Positions 28,934 to 39,236 of a stretch of DNA of 64,000 bases are shown piece after piece (positions within the stretch are counted from its first letter, which is position 1; every line of letters begins with the position of its first letter). The position numbers and the translations under genes are program-made. This DNA comes from Labilibaculum filiforme (GTDB taxonomy: Bacteria; Bacteroidota; Bacteroidia; Bacteroidales; Marinifilaceae), in contig NZ_MVDD01000003.1 of NCBI RefSeq assembly GCF_002843315.1, positions 434,001 to 498,000 of the forward strand. Direction: 5' to 3'. Under the pieces are notes generated by a model that was not told the origin of the DNA, did not search any database, and saw only the letters and a list, made by a program, of their open reading frames with translations.

Positions 28934-30120
28934 AAATAAATATCCCTAAAAACGCATTTCCGGTACTAGGAATTCTAATCATTCTTATATTGATGGAACT
29001 TTTTGCGCCTCAGCCAATCGACTGGACAAAGAGTTTTGATCAGAATGACAAACGTCCGTTTGGTTGTTTTTTACTAAATGAATTGCTTCAAGAAGATTTA
29101 TTTCCTGATCAGGAATTTACAATTAGTAATAAAGCAATTTTTGAATATCCGGAACCAAATAGTACTTCCACCAAAAAGAACTACATTTTTGTGACCAATA
29201 ATTTTTCTCCTCAGCCGTGGGAAATCAATATAATTATGAATTTGGCGAAAAATGGAAATCAGGTATTTATTGCAAGTTCCCTTTTAGGAAATGCTTTTGC
29301 AGATTCTTTACATCTTCATTTTACAAACGAAATTCAGTTAAGCGAAGTAGTTGTAACAAAAGAGAAAACTCAAACTTTCGAAAACCCGAAATTACAAGGA
29401 AAATCAGAATTTAAATATCCAAAAGCATTCGATAATTCGACCATTAGTCAATTTTACAAAGACAGTGTTATTGTTCTGGGACGAGATCATCAAAAAAACA
29501 TTCAGCTTGTAAAAATACCACACGGAAAAGGCAATTTTTATATCTGCAGTCAACCATTAGCGTTTACCAATTACAATGTGGTACAAAATAAAAATGCAAA
29601 TTATATTGCAGGAGCATTCAGTTATTTGCCTCCAATGCCAATAGTTTGGGATACCTATTACAAACCTCTAAGAGCTTTGCGATCCACTAGCCCAATCGTA
29701 TTTTTACTTTCAAGTCCTCCATTAAAACTAGCATACTATCTCTTGCTAGTCTGCCTACTACTTGTTTTGCTTTTTCAAGGCAAACGGCAACAAAAAATGA
29801 TTCCAATTCTAAAACCACTACCAAACACTTCGCTCGAGTTTATTAGAACAATGGGACGTTTGTACTACAATCGTAAAAATCATAAAGACATTGCTTTAAA
29901 GAAAATTAAATATTTAAAAGAATTTTGTAAGAGTCGCTATCATGTCGACTTAAGCCTCGACACGTTAACCGAAGTGAGTTTGCGATCGGGAATCTCTTTA
30001 AAAACGCTTCAAATTCTGTTTACACAGATTGATAAAATATCCAATTCCCAAAATATATCGCAGGAAGAATTGGAAGACTTACACTCAAAAGTGGAATTCA
30101 TTTATAAATCCGGCAAATAA
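28930..30120 (+). CDS. DUF4350 domain protein
   Basis: A first helix (residues 10-26) leads to an extracytoplasmic domain of the DUF4350/GATase-like sort, with motifs such as NGNQVFIASS and HGKGNFYICSQP. A second helix near 275-293 follows, then a cytoplasmic tail. DUF4350 proteins sit between DUF4129 and MoxR genes in many Bacteroidota. The overlap of 4 bp with the previous gene suggests coupled translation. The MoxR gene begins 13 bp after its stop. Function is unknown; context points to envelope or stress-related assembly. Confidence 0.85.
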   Translation: MKINIPKNAFPVLGILIILILMELFAPQPIDWTKSFDQNDKRPFGCFLLNELLQEDLFPDQEFTISNKAIFEYPEPNSTSTKKNYIFVTNNFSPQPWEINIIMNLAKNGNQVFIASSLLGNAFADSLHLHFTNEIQLSEVVVTKEKTQTFENPKLQGKSEFKYPKAFDNSTISQFYKDSVIVLGRDHQKNIQLVKIPHGKGNFYICSQPLAFTNYNVVQNKNANYIAGAFSYLPPMPIVWDTYYKPLRALRSTSPIVFLLSSPPLKLAYYLLLVCLLLVLLFQGKRQQKMIPILKPLPNTSLEFIRTMGRLYYNRKNHKDIALKKIKYLKEFCKSRYHVDLSLDTLTEVSLRSGISLKTLQILFTQIDKISNSQNISQEELEDLHSKVEFIYKSGK

Positions 30121-30133
30121 AATACATCCAAAC

Positions 30134-31114
30134 ATGGAAAATAAACCACAATTTAAAAACCGTATCGATTTGGGAGAACTCAATCATCTGATTGACCAAA
30201 TTAAATTTGAACTTAAAAAAGTAATTATCGGTCAGGAAAAAAACATCGACTTATTATTGGTCGGATTATTTGCTAAAGGCCACGTATTAATTGAAGGTGT
30301 TCCCGGAATTGCTAAAACTCTTTCGGCGAAACTACTTGCCAAATCCATATCTTCCGACTTTTCGAGGATTCAATTTACGCCAGATTTAATGCCATCGGAT
30401 GTTTTAGGAACTACCATATTCAACCTAAGCACCTCAAAATTTGAATTTAATAAAGGACCTATTTTCTCCAATATTATTCTGATAGATGAGATTAACCGAG
30501 CTCCTGCAAAAACTCAAGCAGCTCTTTTTGAAGTAATGGAGGAAGCACAGATTAGTATTGATGGAACCACGCATACAATGGAGCAGCCATTTTGGGTGAT
30601 TGCCACCCAAAACCCAATAGAACAAGAAGGAACTTACCGTTTGCCAGAAGCACAATTGGATCGTTTTCTTATGAAAATAGAATTCACTTATCCCGACGAA
30701 CTGGAAGAACTTGAAATTTTAGCGACAAAAAATGAACGAAAAGGTAAGAATGAAACTTTAGAGATAAATAAAGTTCTAAATTCGGAACAAATTAATATGT
30801 TACGCCAGCAAGTTCAAGAGATACATATTGATGAAAACCTACAAAAGTATATTGTGCAAATAGTTCAAAGCACAAGAAATCATCCAGGAATTATTTTGGG
30901 AGCTTCGCCAAGAGCATCGGTAGCAGTAATGATGGCCGCAAAAGCTCTTTCGGCTATTAAAGGAAGAGATTTTGTTACTCCAGATGACATTAAAGAAGTG
31001 GTAATTCCTGCTTTGCATCATCGTTTAATACTGACTCCTGAGAAGGAAATGGAGGGAATACTACCAAAACAAATTATTACACAAATAATGGAAGGAATTG
31101 AAATTCCCCGATAA
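30134..31114 (+). CDS. MoxR-family AAA+ ATPase
   Basis: Chaperone-like AAA+ ATPase with Walker A GVPGIAKT at residues 55-62, Walker B ILIDEINRAP near 114-123, and a sensor-1 region ending ATQNPIEQEGTYRLPEAQLD. The ATG at 30134 gives the normal family N-terminus; upstream in-frame codons run inside the previous gene. At 326 residues it is the normal length. MoxR ATPases typically work with a VWA/DUF58 partner, and that partner gene follows 58 bp downstream. Confidence 0.93.
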   Translation: MENKPQFKNRIDLGELNHLIDQIKFELKKVIIGQEKNIDLLLVGLFAKGHVLIEGVPGIAKTLSAKLLAKSISSDFSRIQFTPDLMPSDVLGTTIFNLSTSKFEFNKGPIFSNIILIDEINRAPAKTQAALFEVMEEAQISIDGTTHTMEQPFWVIATQNPIEQEGTYRLPEAQLDRFLMKIEFTYPDELEELEILATKNERKGKNETLEINKVLNSEQINMLRQQVQEIHIDENLQKYIVQIVQSTRNHPGIILGASPRASVAVMMAAKALSAIKGRDFVTPDDIKEVVIPALHHRLILTPEKEMEGILPKQIITQIMEGIEIPR

Positions 31115-31172
31115 AAATTCCGTAACAAATATATCAAAATACAAATGTTCAACATAAAAGGAACTACCATTA

Positions 31173-32504
31173 ATGAAATTGATTAAATCAATATATCTAA
31201 ACCAAAAAGTATACTGGATACTGGTATTGTTGGCTGTAATTTCCATTCTCGGACATTTCATTCCTTTCTTATTTCCTGTAGCCCGCTTACTTTTACTCGT
31301 ATTTTTAGTGGGGATAAGTATCGATATTTTTCTTCTTTACCGAATCAAAGATGGTGTTGCAGCTTCGCGTAAATGCCCAGAAAAATTATCTAACGGAGAT
31401 GACAATACTATTTCAATACGAATAGAAAATAATTATTCGATATCCACACTAATAGCTATTATTGATGAGTTACCCATTCAATTTCAAAAAAGAGATTTCC
31501 TTTACTCTTTCTCATTAAAAGCTGGCGAAGAAAAGCAAATTAACTACGATCTAAAGCCATTCGCCCGAGGCGAGTATCATTTTGGCTGTTTAAACGTTTA
31601 TGTAGCTTCTCCTTTAAAACTAATAAAAAGAAGGTATAAAATAGAGGCGCAACAAATGCTTCCCTGCTACCCATCGTTTATGCAAATGCGTCAATACGAA
31701 TTATTAGCCATTTCGAATCGCTTAAACGATTATGGTGTAAAACGCATACGCCGAATTGGACACCAAATGGAATTCGATCAAATTCGAGAATATGTAAAGG
31801 GCGACGATTACAGAACAATTAACTGGAAAGCTACTGCTCGAAAATCGCAAATAATGGTAAACCAATATCAGGATGAAAAATCACAGCCTGTATATTGTCT
31901 TATCGATACAGGTCGATCGATGAAAATGCCTTTTAATAGGTTAACACTACTCGATTATGCAATAAATACTAGTTTGGTAATTTCGAATACCGCTGTAATT
32001 AAACACGATAAAGCAGGTGTAATTTGTTTTGGAAAAGATATTAATGCTCATGTTCCTGCCGATGGAAGAAGAACCCAGATTCGGAAAATAATGGAGGTTC
32101 TCTACAATCAAAAAACCAATTATCCGGAACCGAATTATGAGCTACTACACAGTTCGGCCCGTAGGTTGCTTCGCAACAGAAGCTTATTAATACTCTTTAC
32201 TAACTTTGAAAGCCTGGATTCCATGAAACGCCAACTTCCCTATTTACAAGGGTTGGCAAAAGATCATCTCTTACTAATCGTATTTTTTACCAATACCGAG
32301 ATTAAAGAAATTACCAAACAAACGGCTAAAAACATAGAAGATATTTATATTAAAACCATTGCTGAAAAATTTATTTACGACAAAAAATTAATCGTAAAAG
32401 AATTGGAAAAATATGGAATTCATGCGATATTGAGTAATCCTAAAGATTTGACTATTAACACACTTAATAAATACCTTGAATTTAAGTCCAGAGGATTAAT
32501 CTAG
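31173..32504 (+). CDS. DUF58 domain protein (MoxR partner)
   Basis: Two N-terminal membrane helices (about residues 12-48) precede a beta-rich region. The DUF58 core follows, with GDDYRTINWKATARKSQ near residue 210 and the VWA-like metal-site start YCLIDTGRSM near 245. Such proteins act as the scaffold partner of MoxR ATPases. The gene closes the SpoIIM-to-DUF58 unit. The cyclophilin gene follows 47 bp later on the same strand and may be read through from it. Confidence 0.9.
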   Translation: MKLIKSIYLNQKVYWILVLLAVISILGHFIPFLFPVARLLLLVFLVGISIDIFLLYRIKDGVAASRKCPEKLSNGDDNTISIRIENNYSISTLIAIIDELPIQFQKRDFLYSFSLKAGEEKQINYDLKPFARGEYHFGCLNVYVASPLKLIKRRYKIEAQQMLPCYPSFMQMRQYELLAISNRLNDYGVKRIRRIGHQMEFDQIREYVKGDDYRTINWKATARKSQIMVNQYQDEKSQPVYCLIDTGRSMKMPFNRLTLLDYAINTSLVISNTAVIKHDKAGVICFGKDINAHVPADGRRTQIRKIMEVLYNQKTNYPEPNYELLHSSARRLLRNRSLLILFTNFESLDSMKRQLPYLQGLAKDHLLLIVFFTNTEIKEITKQTAKNIEDIYIKTIAEKFIYDKKLIVKELEKYGIHAILSNPKDLTINTLNKYLEFKSRGLI

Positions 32505-32551
32505 AAATAGATTAGGGCATGAGGTATTTAATTTCAAAACAAATAATTACC

Positions 32552-33127
32552 ATGAAATATTTCGGTCTACTCCTAATTGCCACACTTCTATTTGTTTCCC
32601 ATGCAAGTGCTCAAAATCCAAAAGTTGAAATTACCACAAGTCTGGGAAACATCGAATTAGAAATTTTTGAAGATAGAGCACCTATTACGTCCAAGTATTT
32701 TTTAGAGAATATTGACAACAACATCTTTCAAAATGCTTGTTTTTACCGAGTAGTCCGCATGAATAATCAACCCAATAATGACATTAAAATAGAAGTTATT
32801 CAGGGAGGATTGTATTTCGATTCTATCGTCGATCAAAAACCGACTATTGCTCATGAAACTACAAAAGAAACCGGTGTTTTACATACCGATGGTGTAATTT
32901 CAATGGCAAGAAATCAGCCCGGATCTGCTTCAACCGAATTTTTTATTTGTGTTGGCGATCAACCCAACCTAGATTATGAAGGAATGCGAAATAGAGACGG
33001 ACAAGGCTTTGCTGCCTTTGGCAAAGTATGCAAAGGATTGGATGTTGTTAAATTAATTCAACAACAAAAAAATGATGAACAAATGTTGGTAGAACGTATC
33101 GATATTTTATCTATTATCCGAAAATAA
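32552..33127 (+). CDS. Exported cyclophilin-type peptidyl-prolyl isomerase
   Basis: The ATG at 32552 gives a signal peptide (MKYFGLLLIATLLFVSHASA) with cleavage before Q21. An upstream in-frame ATG at 32519 would bury the signal behind a charged stretch, so it was rejected. The cyclophilin core is visible: LEIFEDRAPITSKYFLENID, the catalytic FYRVVR, the ISMARNQPGSASTEFFIC block and FAAFGKVCKGLDVV. It would help fold periplasmic proteins. It follows the DUF58 gene closely and converges with a HAD gene 5 bp away. Confidence 0.92.
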   Translation: MKYFGLLLIATLLFVSHASAQNPKVEITTSLGNIELEIFEDRAPITSKYFLENIDNNIFQNACFYRVVRMNNQPNNDIKIEVIQGGLYFDSIVDQKPTIAHETTKETGVLHTDGVISMARNQPGSASTEFFICVGDQPNLDYEGMRNRDGQGFAAFGKVCKGLDVVKLIQQQKNDEQMLVERIDILSIIRK

Positions 33128-33132
33128 CCGAT

Positions 33133-33822
33133 TTACAGCAAGTGAAGTAATTCGCGAATATTCTCAATTTTATTTATTCCTGAACTCAACTGCTCTTCCT
33201 CACTTACCATTTCGTGCACCCAAGTTGTATGAAAAGGAACGTGAACCGTTTTTCCGCCCAAATTTAATACCGGAATAATATCCGATTTTAAGGAATTCCC
33301 TACCATTAAAAACTCTTTCGAATCGATATCTAAATGTTGAATCAATTTTTTATAATCGTCCTCTTTTTTATCACTCATCACCTCGATGTGATGAAAATAT
33401 TTTAGTAATCCTGATTTTTCAAGCTTTCTCTCCTGATCGAGTAAATCGCCTTTGGTAGCAACTATCAATCGGTATTTTCCTTGCAAACTCTCTAATACAT
33501 CTACCACACCATCAATTAGTTCGATGGGTTTGTTTATTTGCTCTTTTCCCAAGGTTAGAATTGCCTCAATTTTTTCGGAACTAATATTGCCCTTCGTAAT
33601 TTTCAAACTGGTTTCAATCATCGATAAAATAAAAGCCTTCGTGCCATATCCGTAAAGAGGAATATTGCCAATTTCTGTAGCAAGTAACTCCTCGGTAACC
33701 TCCTCGATACTCATTCCGTTTTTCAACAGATTACAAAACTCCATTTCCGATTCTCTAAAATAAGGTTCGTTTACCCAAAGGGTATCATCGGCATCAAAAG
33801 CGATTACTTTTATCTCGTTCAT
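33133..33822 (-). CDS. HAD-superfamily hydrolase
   Basis: Motif I is FDADDTLW near residues 8-15, motif II is VATKGD near 117-122, and motif III/IV lies in FLMVGNSLKSDI near 165-176. The ATG at 33822 puts motif I close to the N-terminus, as in the family; an upstream in-frame ATG at 33870 would add 16 unusual residues. A helical cap is inserted after motif I. The substrate is unknown and is probably a small phosphometabolite. The gene ends 5 bp from the convergent cyclophilin gene. Confidence 0.88.
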   Translation of the reverse strand: MNEIKVIAFDADDTLWVNEPYFRESEMEFCNLLKNGMSIEEVTEELLATEIGNIPLYGYGTKAFILSMIETSLKITKGNISSEKIEAILTLGKEQINKPIELIDGVVDVLESLQGKYRLIVATKGDLLDQERKLEKSGLLKYFHHIEVMSDKKEDDYKKLIQHLDIDSKEFLMVGNSLKSDIIPVLNLGGKTVHVPFHTTWVHEMVSEEEQLSSGINKIENIRELLHLL

Positions 33823-34011
33823 GTTTATTTCTTTAGGTAGCAAAACTGCAAAAACACGCTGAAAATACAAAACTGATTTATAAACAAACTCTTGCTCCTA
33901 AAAAGCAGACGCATTGCACCTACGACAACCATCTCATAATCAATTAAATTTGACTTTACATTCTCAAATCCGTACATTTAAATTACACATTGTAATTAAA
34001 GCACAAAAATT

Positions 34012-34416
34012 ATGGAAAGGCGAATGTTATTTCAGGATAATCCATCGCAATTTTATCTTCTAACTGCAAGAATTATCGGTTTTCTAATCACAGGTAGCTA
34101 TATTCTATTTATGGTACCTGAGTTTATTGTTTTGCTTAGTAGTAATGCATCAAATACCGAAATATGGATGATGGTATTCTACTCGCTATCAATTATTTAT
34201 GGTGTTGGTTTTTTAATCACCTTCTGGAAAGTTGGATTAGGAGGATTACTACTTGTTGTAAGTAGTATTTTAATCGCAATTTATGCATTTATCGATTCGA
34301 ATAGTTACGCTGTATTACTTCTATTTATCCCTCTTTCTTTTCCCGGTATCCTATTCTTAATTCATTGGAAAAAATCCAATCAGTTAAAGAAAAATAATCC
34401 AACTACTTTATCATAG
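34012..34416 (+). CDS. Small four-helix membrane protein, unknown
   Basis: 134 residues with four hydrophobic helices (about residues 18-42, 48-70, 74-92 and 98-118) and a charged C-terminal tail. It resembles small DUF-type membrane proteins of Bacteroidota, but I do not assign a function. Its stop overlaps the end of the convergent phosphatase gene by 14 bp. Confidence 0.72.
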   Translation: MERRMLFQDNPSQFYLLTARIIGFLITGSYILFMVPEFIVLLSSNASNTEIWMMVFYSLSIIYGVGFLITFWKVGLGGLLLVVSSILIAIYAFIDSNSYAVLLLFIPLSFPGILFLIHWKKSNQLKKNNPTTLS

Positions 34417-35341
34417 CTTTCTTCACCTTCTTTACCGAAACAATATTCTTCTGACTTAATGGAAGAGTATTATCCCAACGGTAGGCAACAAATACACCAT
34501 CATTGGCAATGCATCCATCCACACAACATAAATTACTACGAACAACTCCTGCTTTATCACCCAAACAATAATGTCCGAAGAATACGGGATAGTCATTTTC
34601 GGAATATAGCGGAATATCAAAATATAACTGAGCAGGAATCGTGTATTTAGGCAAGCGAAATCTATTTCCAAACGAAATATCTTCGAAACTTTTCCCATTC
34701 ATTGGCTCCCACCACTTTACTCGATAGGCAGTACGTTTAAAACCATAATCATCCTTCAGTACTAAATTATCAGGAAAAGCAAACTCACGCCCTTTTAATA
34801 AGAGCATGGCCGCATTAAAGACTTTATCTTTTTCGAAATATATTTTTCTTAAAAACTCCTTACTCAAACAATTTTCTGGATTTTCCTTTTTCAGAAGTTC
34901 AACAGCTTCCTGATCCCAACAAGCATGAACAACACGAATTCCATCTAACTCTAAAAATAAAGGCAAGGATCGTAACCATTTTAAATAGACCTTTCGTTTC
35001 TCCTTGTCGAGTTTAAACTCTTCGTAAGTCTTTTTAATTTGAGTCTTGTTTTTCGGACTATGCCCTTTTAAAAACAGGCCATCATTATCTTTGGTGTAAA
35101 AAGTTAGTACATTCAATTCGTGATTTCCTACTATAGCATATGCATTCCCAGCAATAACCATTTCTCGGATAATTCTAAGAGTCTCAAAAATATTTGGTCC
35201 TCTATCTACGTAATCACCAACAAAAACAGCCTTTCTGTCGGGATGAAAAAATCCCTTTTTCCCTTCAACATAGCCAAGGCTAAGCAACATATGTTCTAAT
35301 GTTGTAGCCTCTCCATGAATATCTCCTATAATATCGTACAC
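34403..35341 (-). CDS. Calcineurin-like metallophosphatase (bis(5'-nucleosyl)-tetraphosphatase/PPP-like)
   Basis: The PPP-type blocks are all visible: GDIHGE at residues 6-11, VFVGDYVDRGP near 40-50 and GNHELN near 73-78. Later histidines near VVHACWD and FFGHYCLGD complete the metal set. These residues are as in ApaH, PrpE and serine/threonine phosphatases. At 312 residues it is longer than ApaH and the substrate is not deducible. The gene stands alone, convergent with a small membrane protein gene. Confidence 0.87.
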   Translation of the reverse strand: MYDIIGDIHGEATTLEHMLLSLGYVEGKKGFFHPDRKAVFVGDYVDRGPNIFETLRIIREMVIAGNAYAIVGNHELNVLTFYTKDNDGLFLKGHSPKNKTQIKKTYEEFKLDKEKRKVYLKWLRSLPLFLELDGIRVVHACWDQEAVELLKKENPENCLSKEFLRKIYFEKDKVFNAAMLLLKGREFAFPDNLVLKDDYGFKRTAYRVKWWEPMNGKSFEDISFGNRFRLPKYTIPAQLYFDIPLYSENDYPVFFGHYCLGDKAGVVRSNLCCVDGCIANDGVFVAYRWDNTLPLSQKNIVSVKKVKKAMIK

Positions 35342-35380
35342 GCTAATTTTTATTTTTTAATCCAATCAAAAATATAAAAA

Positions 35381-35410
35381 AATCCCGAGAACAAATTCTC
35401 AGGATTAAAA
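35381..35410 (-). terminator. Terminator of the class V aminotransferase gene
   Basis: AATCCcGAGAA and its near-complement TTCTCaGGATT enclose CAAA, with A runs on the plus-strand left side that read as T on the minus strand. It lies downstream of the gene ending at 35439. Confidence 0.7.
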
Positions 35411-35438
35411 TCATATTTATAAAGAATATTAAAATCGC

Positions 35439-36911
35439 CTATAATTTAAACAAATCGTTCACAATAATTTTTTTCTTGACTTTATTTTCTCCACTGTAAA
35501 AGAACTCGTTTGTTTTCCGATTGTAAGAATAATCCTTTTTCCATTCCTCAAAATTTTCCACAATCTGCTCTACTCCATGAATAAAAAACAACACCTCTTT
35601 ATTAGTGGTTGTTGGATGTAAAGACCAACGTACCCATCCTGGTTTATGTGTTAAATCGCCTAATGTAATTTCATTGGTAATGGTATCGGATTGCTCCTGA
35701 CTAACCTCCAAAAGATAATGCCCGTAGGTTCCAGCGCAAGCACATCCTCCACGCACCTGAATACCAAAACGATCGTTCAATAATTTTACCAATAAATTGT
35801 AATGTATGTATTCTACATAAAAGGACAATATTCCCAATCTTTTTTTGGTATTCCCGGCAAGTAAATGAACATCTTTTACTGCTTTTAGTCGATCAAAAGC
35901 CAAATCGAGAAGTTCCTCCTCCCTTTTAGCAATATTTTTAGTTCCCATTTGATTCTTCACTTCGATTGCCAGAGCAATACGAATTGACTGAAGGAATCCA
36001 GGTGTTCCGCCATCTTCGCGAGCTTCGATACTATCTACATACTTATATTTCCCCCAAGGATTGGTCCAATCAACAGTTCCTCCTCCAGGATTATCGGGTA
36101 CTTCGCGAGTATACAATTTCGAATCGAAGATCATTACTCCAGAAGAACCCGGACCACCTAAAAATTTATGTGGCGAAAAGAAAATTCCATCTAACTTTTC
36201 CATCTCATCCCCGGGATGCATATTAATATCAACATAAGGAGCCGATGCTGCAAAGTCGATAAAACACACACCACTATACTCGTGCATCAATTTAGCCATT
36301 TGATGATATGGAGTTACAATACCAGTTACATTAGAACAAGCGGTAAAAGATCCTATTTTTATTTTACGATCCTTATATTTCTCTAACTGTGTTCTCAACT
36401 CATTCAAATCGATGCTTAAATCATTTCCCGGAGGAACTACCACCACATCAACATTGGTTTCGTACCATGAAGTTTGATTGGAATGATGTTCCATGTGAGT
36501 AATAAATACGACTGGCTTTTCTCTATCTTTTTGACAGGTATCTTGTCCAATAATTCCACACCCTTTCAAACCTAAAATTCGTTGTAGCTTATTAATAACT
36601 GCAGTCATACCAAAACCCGCATGAATAATTACATCATCGGGACCTGCATTTACGTGCTTTTTAATTAATACCTGAGCGCGGTGGTAAGATTGGGTCATTA
36701 ATGTGCCCGTTTCATTTGTTTCGGTATGGGTATTTGCCACATACGGTCCAAATTCTTCGGCTATTTTCTTTTCGATAGGAGCATATAACCGACCGCTCGC
36801 AATCCAATCGCCATAAACGATTTTTTGCTTTCCAAATGGAGAATAAAACCGGGCATGGTGTCCGATAGTATTTTTGCGAAACGGTTTAAAATACTTTTCT
36901 AAATTACTCAT
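35439..36911 (-). CDS. Class V aminotransferase-fold PLP enzyme (cysteine desulfurase-like)
   Basis: PLP-dependent enzyme of fold type I. The lysine that forms the Schiff base is in FFSPHKFLGGPGSSG near residue 248. The segment GGCACAGTYGHYLLEVS carries the cysteine of a possible active-site loop near residue 396. The length, 490 residues, is longer than SufS/IscS. The neighbouring genes give no iron-sulfur assembly context. It may be a selenocysteine-lyase or kynureninase-like variant, so a firm substrate is not claimed. The gene is divergent from the acyl-CoA synthetase gene. Confidence 0.82.
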   Translation of the reverse strand: MSNLEKYFKPFRKNTIGHHARFYSPFGKQKIVYGDWIASGRLYAPIEKKIAEEFGPYVANTHTETNETGTLMTQSYHRAQVLIKKHVNAGPDDVIIHAGFGMTAVINKLQRILGLKGCGIIGQDTCQKDREKPVVFITHMEHHSNQTSWYETNVDVVVVPPGNDLSIDLNELRTQLEKYKDRKIKIGSFTACSNVTGIVTPYHQMAKLMHEYSGVCFIDFAASAPYVDINMHPGDEMEKLDGIFFSPHKFLGGPGSSGVMIFDSKLYTREVPDNPGGGTVDWTNPWGKYKYVDSIEAREDGGTPGFLQSIRIALAIEVKNQMGTKNIAKREEELLDLAFDRLKAVKDVHLLAGNTKKRLGILSFYVEYIHYNLLVKLLNDRFGIQVRGGCACAGTYGHYLLEVSQEQSDTITNEITLGDLTHKPGWVRWSLHPTTTNKEVLFFIHGVEQIVENFEEWKKDYSYNRKTNEFFYSGENKVKKKIIVNDLFKL

Positions 36912-37239
36912 TATTGTTAGGCTTATTTATGTGAAAGTTGTTTGCGTCGGAATGTATTAATTAAGCTTTATTTAAAGACAACTTAAAACCGCTTAAGGGT
37001 GAAGTCATCTTCGAAAAAAAAAAGAGTATTTCTTCTCCAAAAATTAATCGGTTGGGAAATTAGATATTCTACCAATGAAAATCAAGGAGTTTTAACAGGT
37101 TTTTAACTATTTACATAGTAAAGTACTAAACCATGAATACATTTACATTTTTTTAATACATACAGCTTGTTTAGAACGGGCTAATCAGCTATTTTTGGAA
37201 TTCGTTAAAATACAGAGTATCCTCACAATATAGAAGTAA
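36912..37239. other. Divergent promoter region
   Basis: 328 bp between the divergent aminotransferase and acyl-CoA synthetase genes. It must hold both promoters. I saw no operator-like palindrome, leader peptide or strong hairpin. Confidence 0.5.
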
Positions 37240-39141
37240 ATGAAAACGATTATACAACTCTTTGAAAACAGCGTTAATCAATTTGGGGCAAACCCTTTTC
37301 TATGGGAAAAAACAGACTCAGATTATCAGTCTGTTAGCTACCAGTCATTATATGAAGAAGTGCAGCAATTTGCTGCTGGTTTGTATTCTTTAGGAATTAA
37401 AAAAACCGACCGTGTTGGTCTTCTTTCGGAAGGTAGAAATGCATGGGTACTCTCCGAACTAGGAATTTTATTTGCTGGTGCCGTAAATGTTCCTTTATCC
37501 GTAAAATTAGATGCTCAAAACGAACTAAAGTTTCGCCTAAATCATTCCGAAGCTCGTTTTGTAGTAGTTTCCAACAACCATCTCGAAAAAATAAGATCGA
37601 TAAAAGATCAATTGGAAAGTATCGAAACCATAATTGTTTTGGATGAAAATACTGAACTTCAAGAAAAAGAAATTTCACTTTCTCAGCTATTAAAACTAGG
37701 TAAAGAACTATCAGAAAATAATATTGCTGAACTAAAAGAAATTCAAAAAAACATTGTTGCTGATGATGATGCAAACATCTCCTATACCTCTGGAACTACC
37801 GCAGATCCGAAAGGAATTATTTTAACCCACAATAACTATACAAGCAATGTGTTGCAGGCATCCAACCTGATGGATATTCCTGCCAGTTTTAAAACTTTGT
37901 TGATACTTCCCTGGGATCATTCATTTGCACACACAGCCGGAATTTACAGCTTCATGCTAAAAGGAGCATCCATTGCTGCTGTACAGCAAGGAAAATCGCA
38001 AATGGAAGCCTTAAAAAATATTCCAAAAAATATTAAAGAAATTAAGCCCGACATTTTATTGAGCGTTCCTGCCTTGGCTAAAAACTTTAAAAAGAATATC
38101 GAAAATGGAATAAAGGCGAAAGGTCCTAAAGTGGAAAGACTATTTAATAAAGCTCTTGAAGTTGCCTACAAATACAATGCTGCAGGTTGGGACAGAGGAA
38201 AAGGTAGTAAAGTGTTTTTAAAACCACTATATCTTTTCTACGATAAACTATTGTTTTCGAAAGTGAGAGAGAATTTTGGTGGCAACTTAAAATTCTTTGT
38301 TGGCGGAGGTGCATTATTAGATATTGAATTGCAACGTTTCTTTTATGCTATTGGAATTCCAATGTATCAAGGTTATGGTTTATCCGAGGCCTCGCCAATT
38401 ATTTCTTCCAATGCTCACCACAAACACAAATTAGGTTCATCGGGTTTTATTGTTCCGGATATGGATTTAAAAATCTGCAAAGACAATGGAGATTCGGTTC
38501 CTGTTGGGGAAAAAGGCGAAATTGTGATTAAAGGTGGCAATGTAATGAAAGGCTACTGGAAAAATGACAAAGCATCAGCCGAAACTCTTCGCGATGGCTG
38601 GCTACACACTGGCGATATGGGTTATGTAGATCAGGATGGGTTTCTTTATGTATTGGGTAGATTCAAATCTCTTTTGATTGCGAGCGATGGCGAAAAATTT
38701 AGTCCGGAAGGAATAGAGGAAGCGTTTGTAGATCAATCTCCATTAATGGATCAATGTATTCTGCACAACAATCAGGACCCTTATACCATTGCACTTGTGG
38801 TACCTAACAAGGGAGCTATTCTATCTCGTTTAAAAAACCAACATTTAAGTTTAGAAACGGAAGAAGGACAAATTGCTGCTTTGGAGCTAATACAGAATGA
38901 GTTAAATCAGTATCGCTTAGGAGGAAAACACGAAGATATGTTCCCTCATCGTTGGTTACCTACAGCAGTTGGCATATTACCCGAAGCTTTTACCGAAGAT
39001 AATAAGTTGCTAAACTCAACCATGAAAGTAGTTCGCGATAAGGTAATTAACCATTTTAAAGAACATGTAGATTTTCTTTATACACCAGAAGGAAAAAACA
39101 TTTTAAATGCGAAAAATAAAGAAAGTCTTCGAAACATATAA
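37240..39141 (+). CDS. Long-chain acyl-CoA synthetase / AMP-dependent ligase
   Basis: Activates carboxylic acids to acyl-CoA via an acyl-AMP. The AMP-binding signature ISYTSGTTADPKGIILTHNN is near residues 181-200. The downstream blocks QGYGLSEASPIIS and DGWLHTGDMGYVDQDG are present, and the A10-type lysine region with LLNSTMKVVR is near the C-terminus. At 633 residues it is the length of FadD15/FACS-type enzymes. The N-terminus has no signal peptide. It stands alone, and alkaline phosphatase follows after about 95 bp. Confidence 0.9.
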   Translation: MKTIIQLFENSVNQFGANPFLWEKTDSDYQSVSYQSLYEEVQQFAAGLYSLGIKKTDRVGLLSEGRNAWVLSELGILFAGAVNVPLSVKLDAQNELKFRLNHSEARFVVVSNNHLEKIRSIKDQLESIETIIVLDENTELQEKEISLSQLLKLGKELSENNIAELKEIQKNIVADDDANISYTSGTTADPKGIILTHNNYTSNVLQASNLMDIPASFKTLLILPWDHSFAHTAGIYSFMLKGASIAAVQQGKSQMEALKNIPKNIKEIKPDILLSVPALAKNFKKNIENGIKAKGPKVERLFNKALEVAYKYNAAGWDRGKGSKVFLKPLYLFYDKLLFSKVRENFGGNLKFFVGGGALLDIELQRFFYAIGIPMYQGYGLSEASPIISSNAHHKHKLGSSGFIVPDMDLKICKDNGDSVPVGEKGEIVIKGGNVMKGYWKNDKASAETLRDGWLHTGDMGYVDQDGFLYVLGRFKSLLIASDGEKFSPEGIEEAFVDQSPLMDQCILHNNQDPYTIALVVPNKGAILSRLKNQHLSLETEEGQIAALELIQNELNQYRLGGKHEDMFPHRWLPTAVGILPEAFTEDNKLLNSTMKVVRDKVINHFKEHVDFLYTPEGKNILNAKNKESLRNI

Positions 39142-39236
39142 AGAAGGAAGTTCTATACGTACTATTAATTTAACTATTTAAACTCATTATAAATAATATT
39201 TTATTAGTAGATTTGATAAAATTTAAACAACAAATA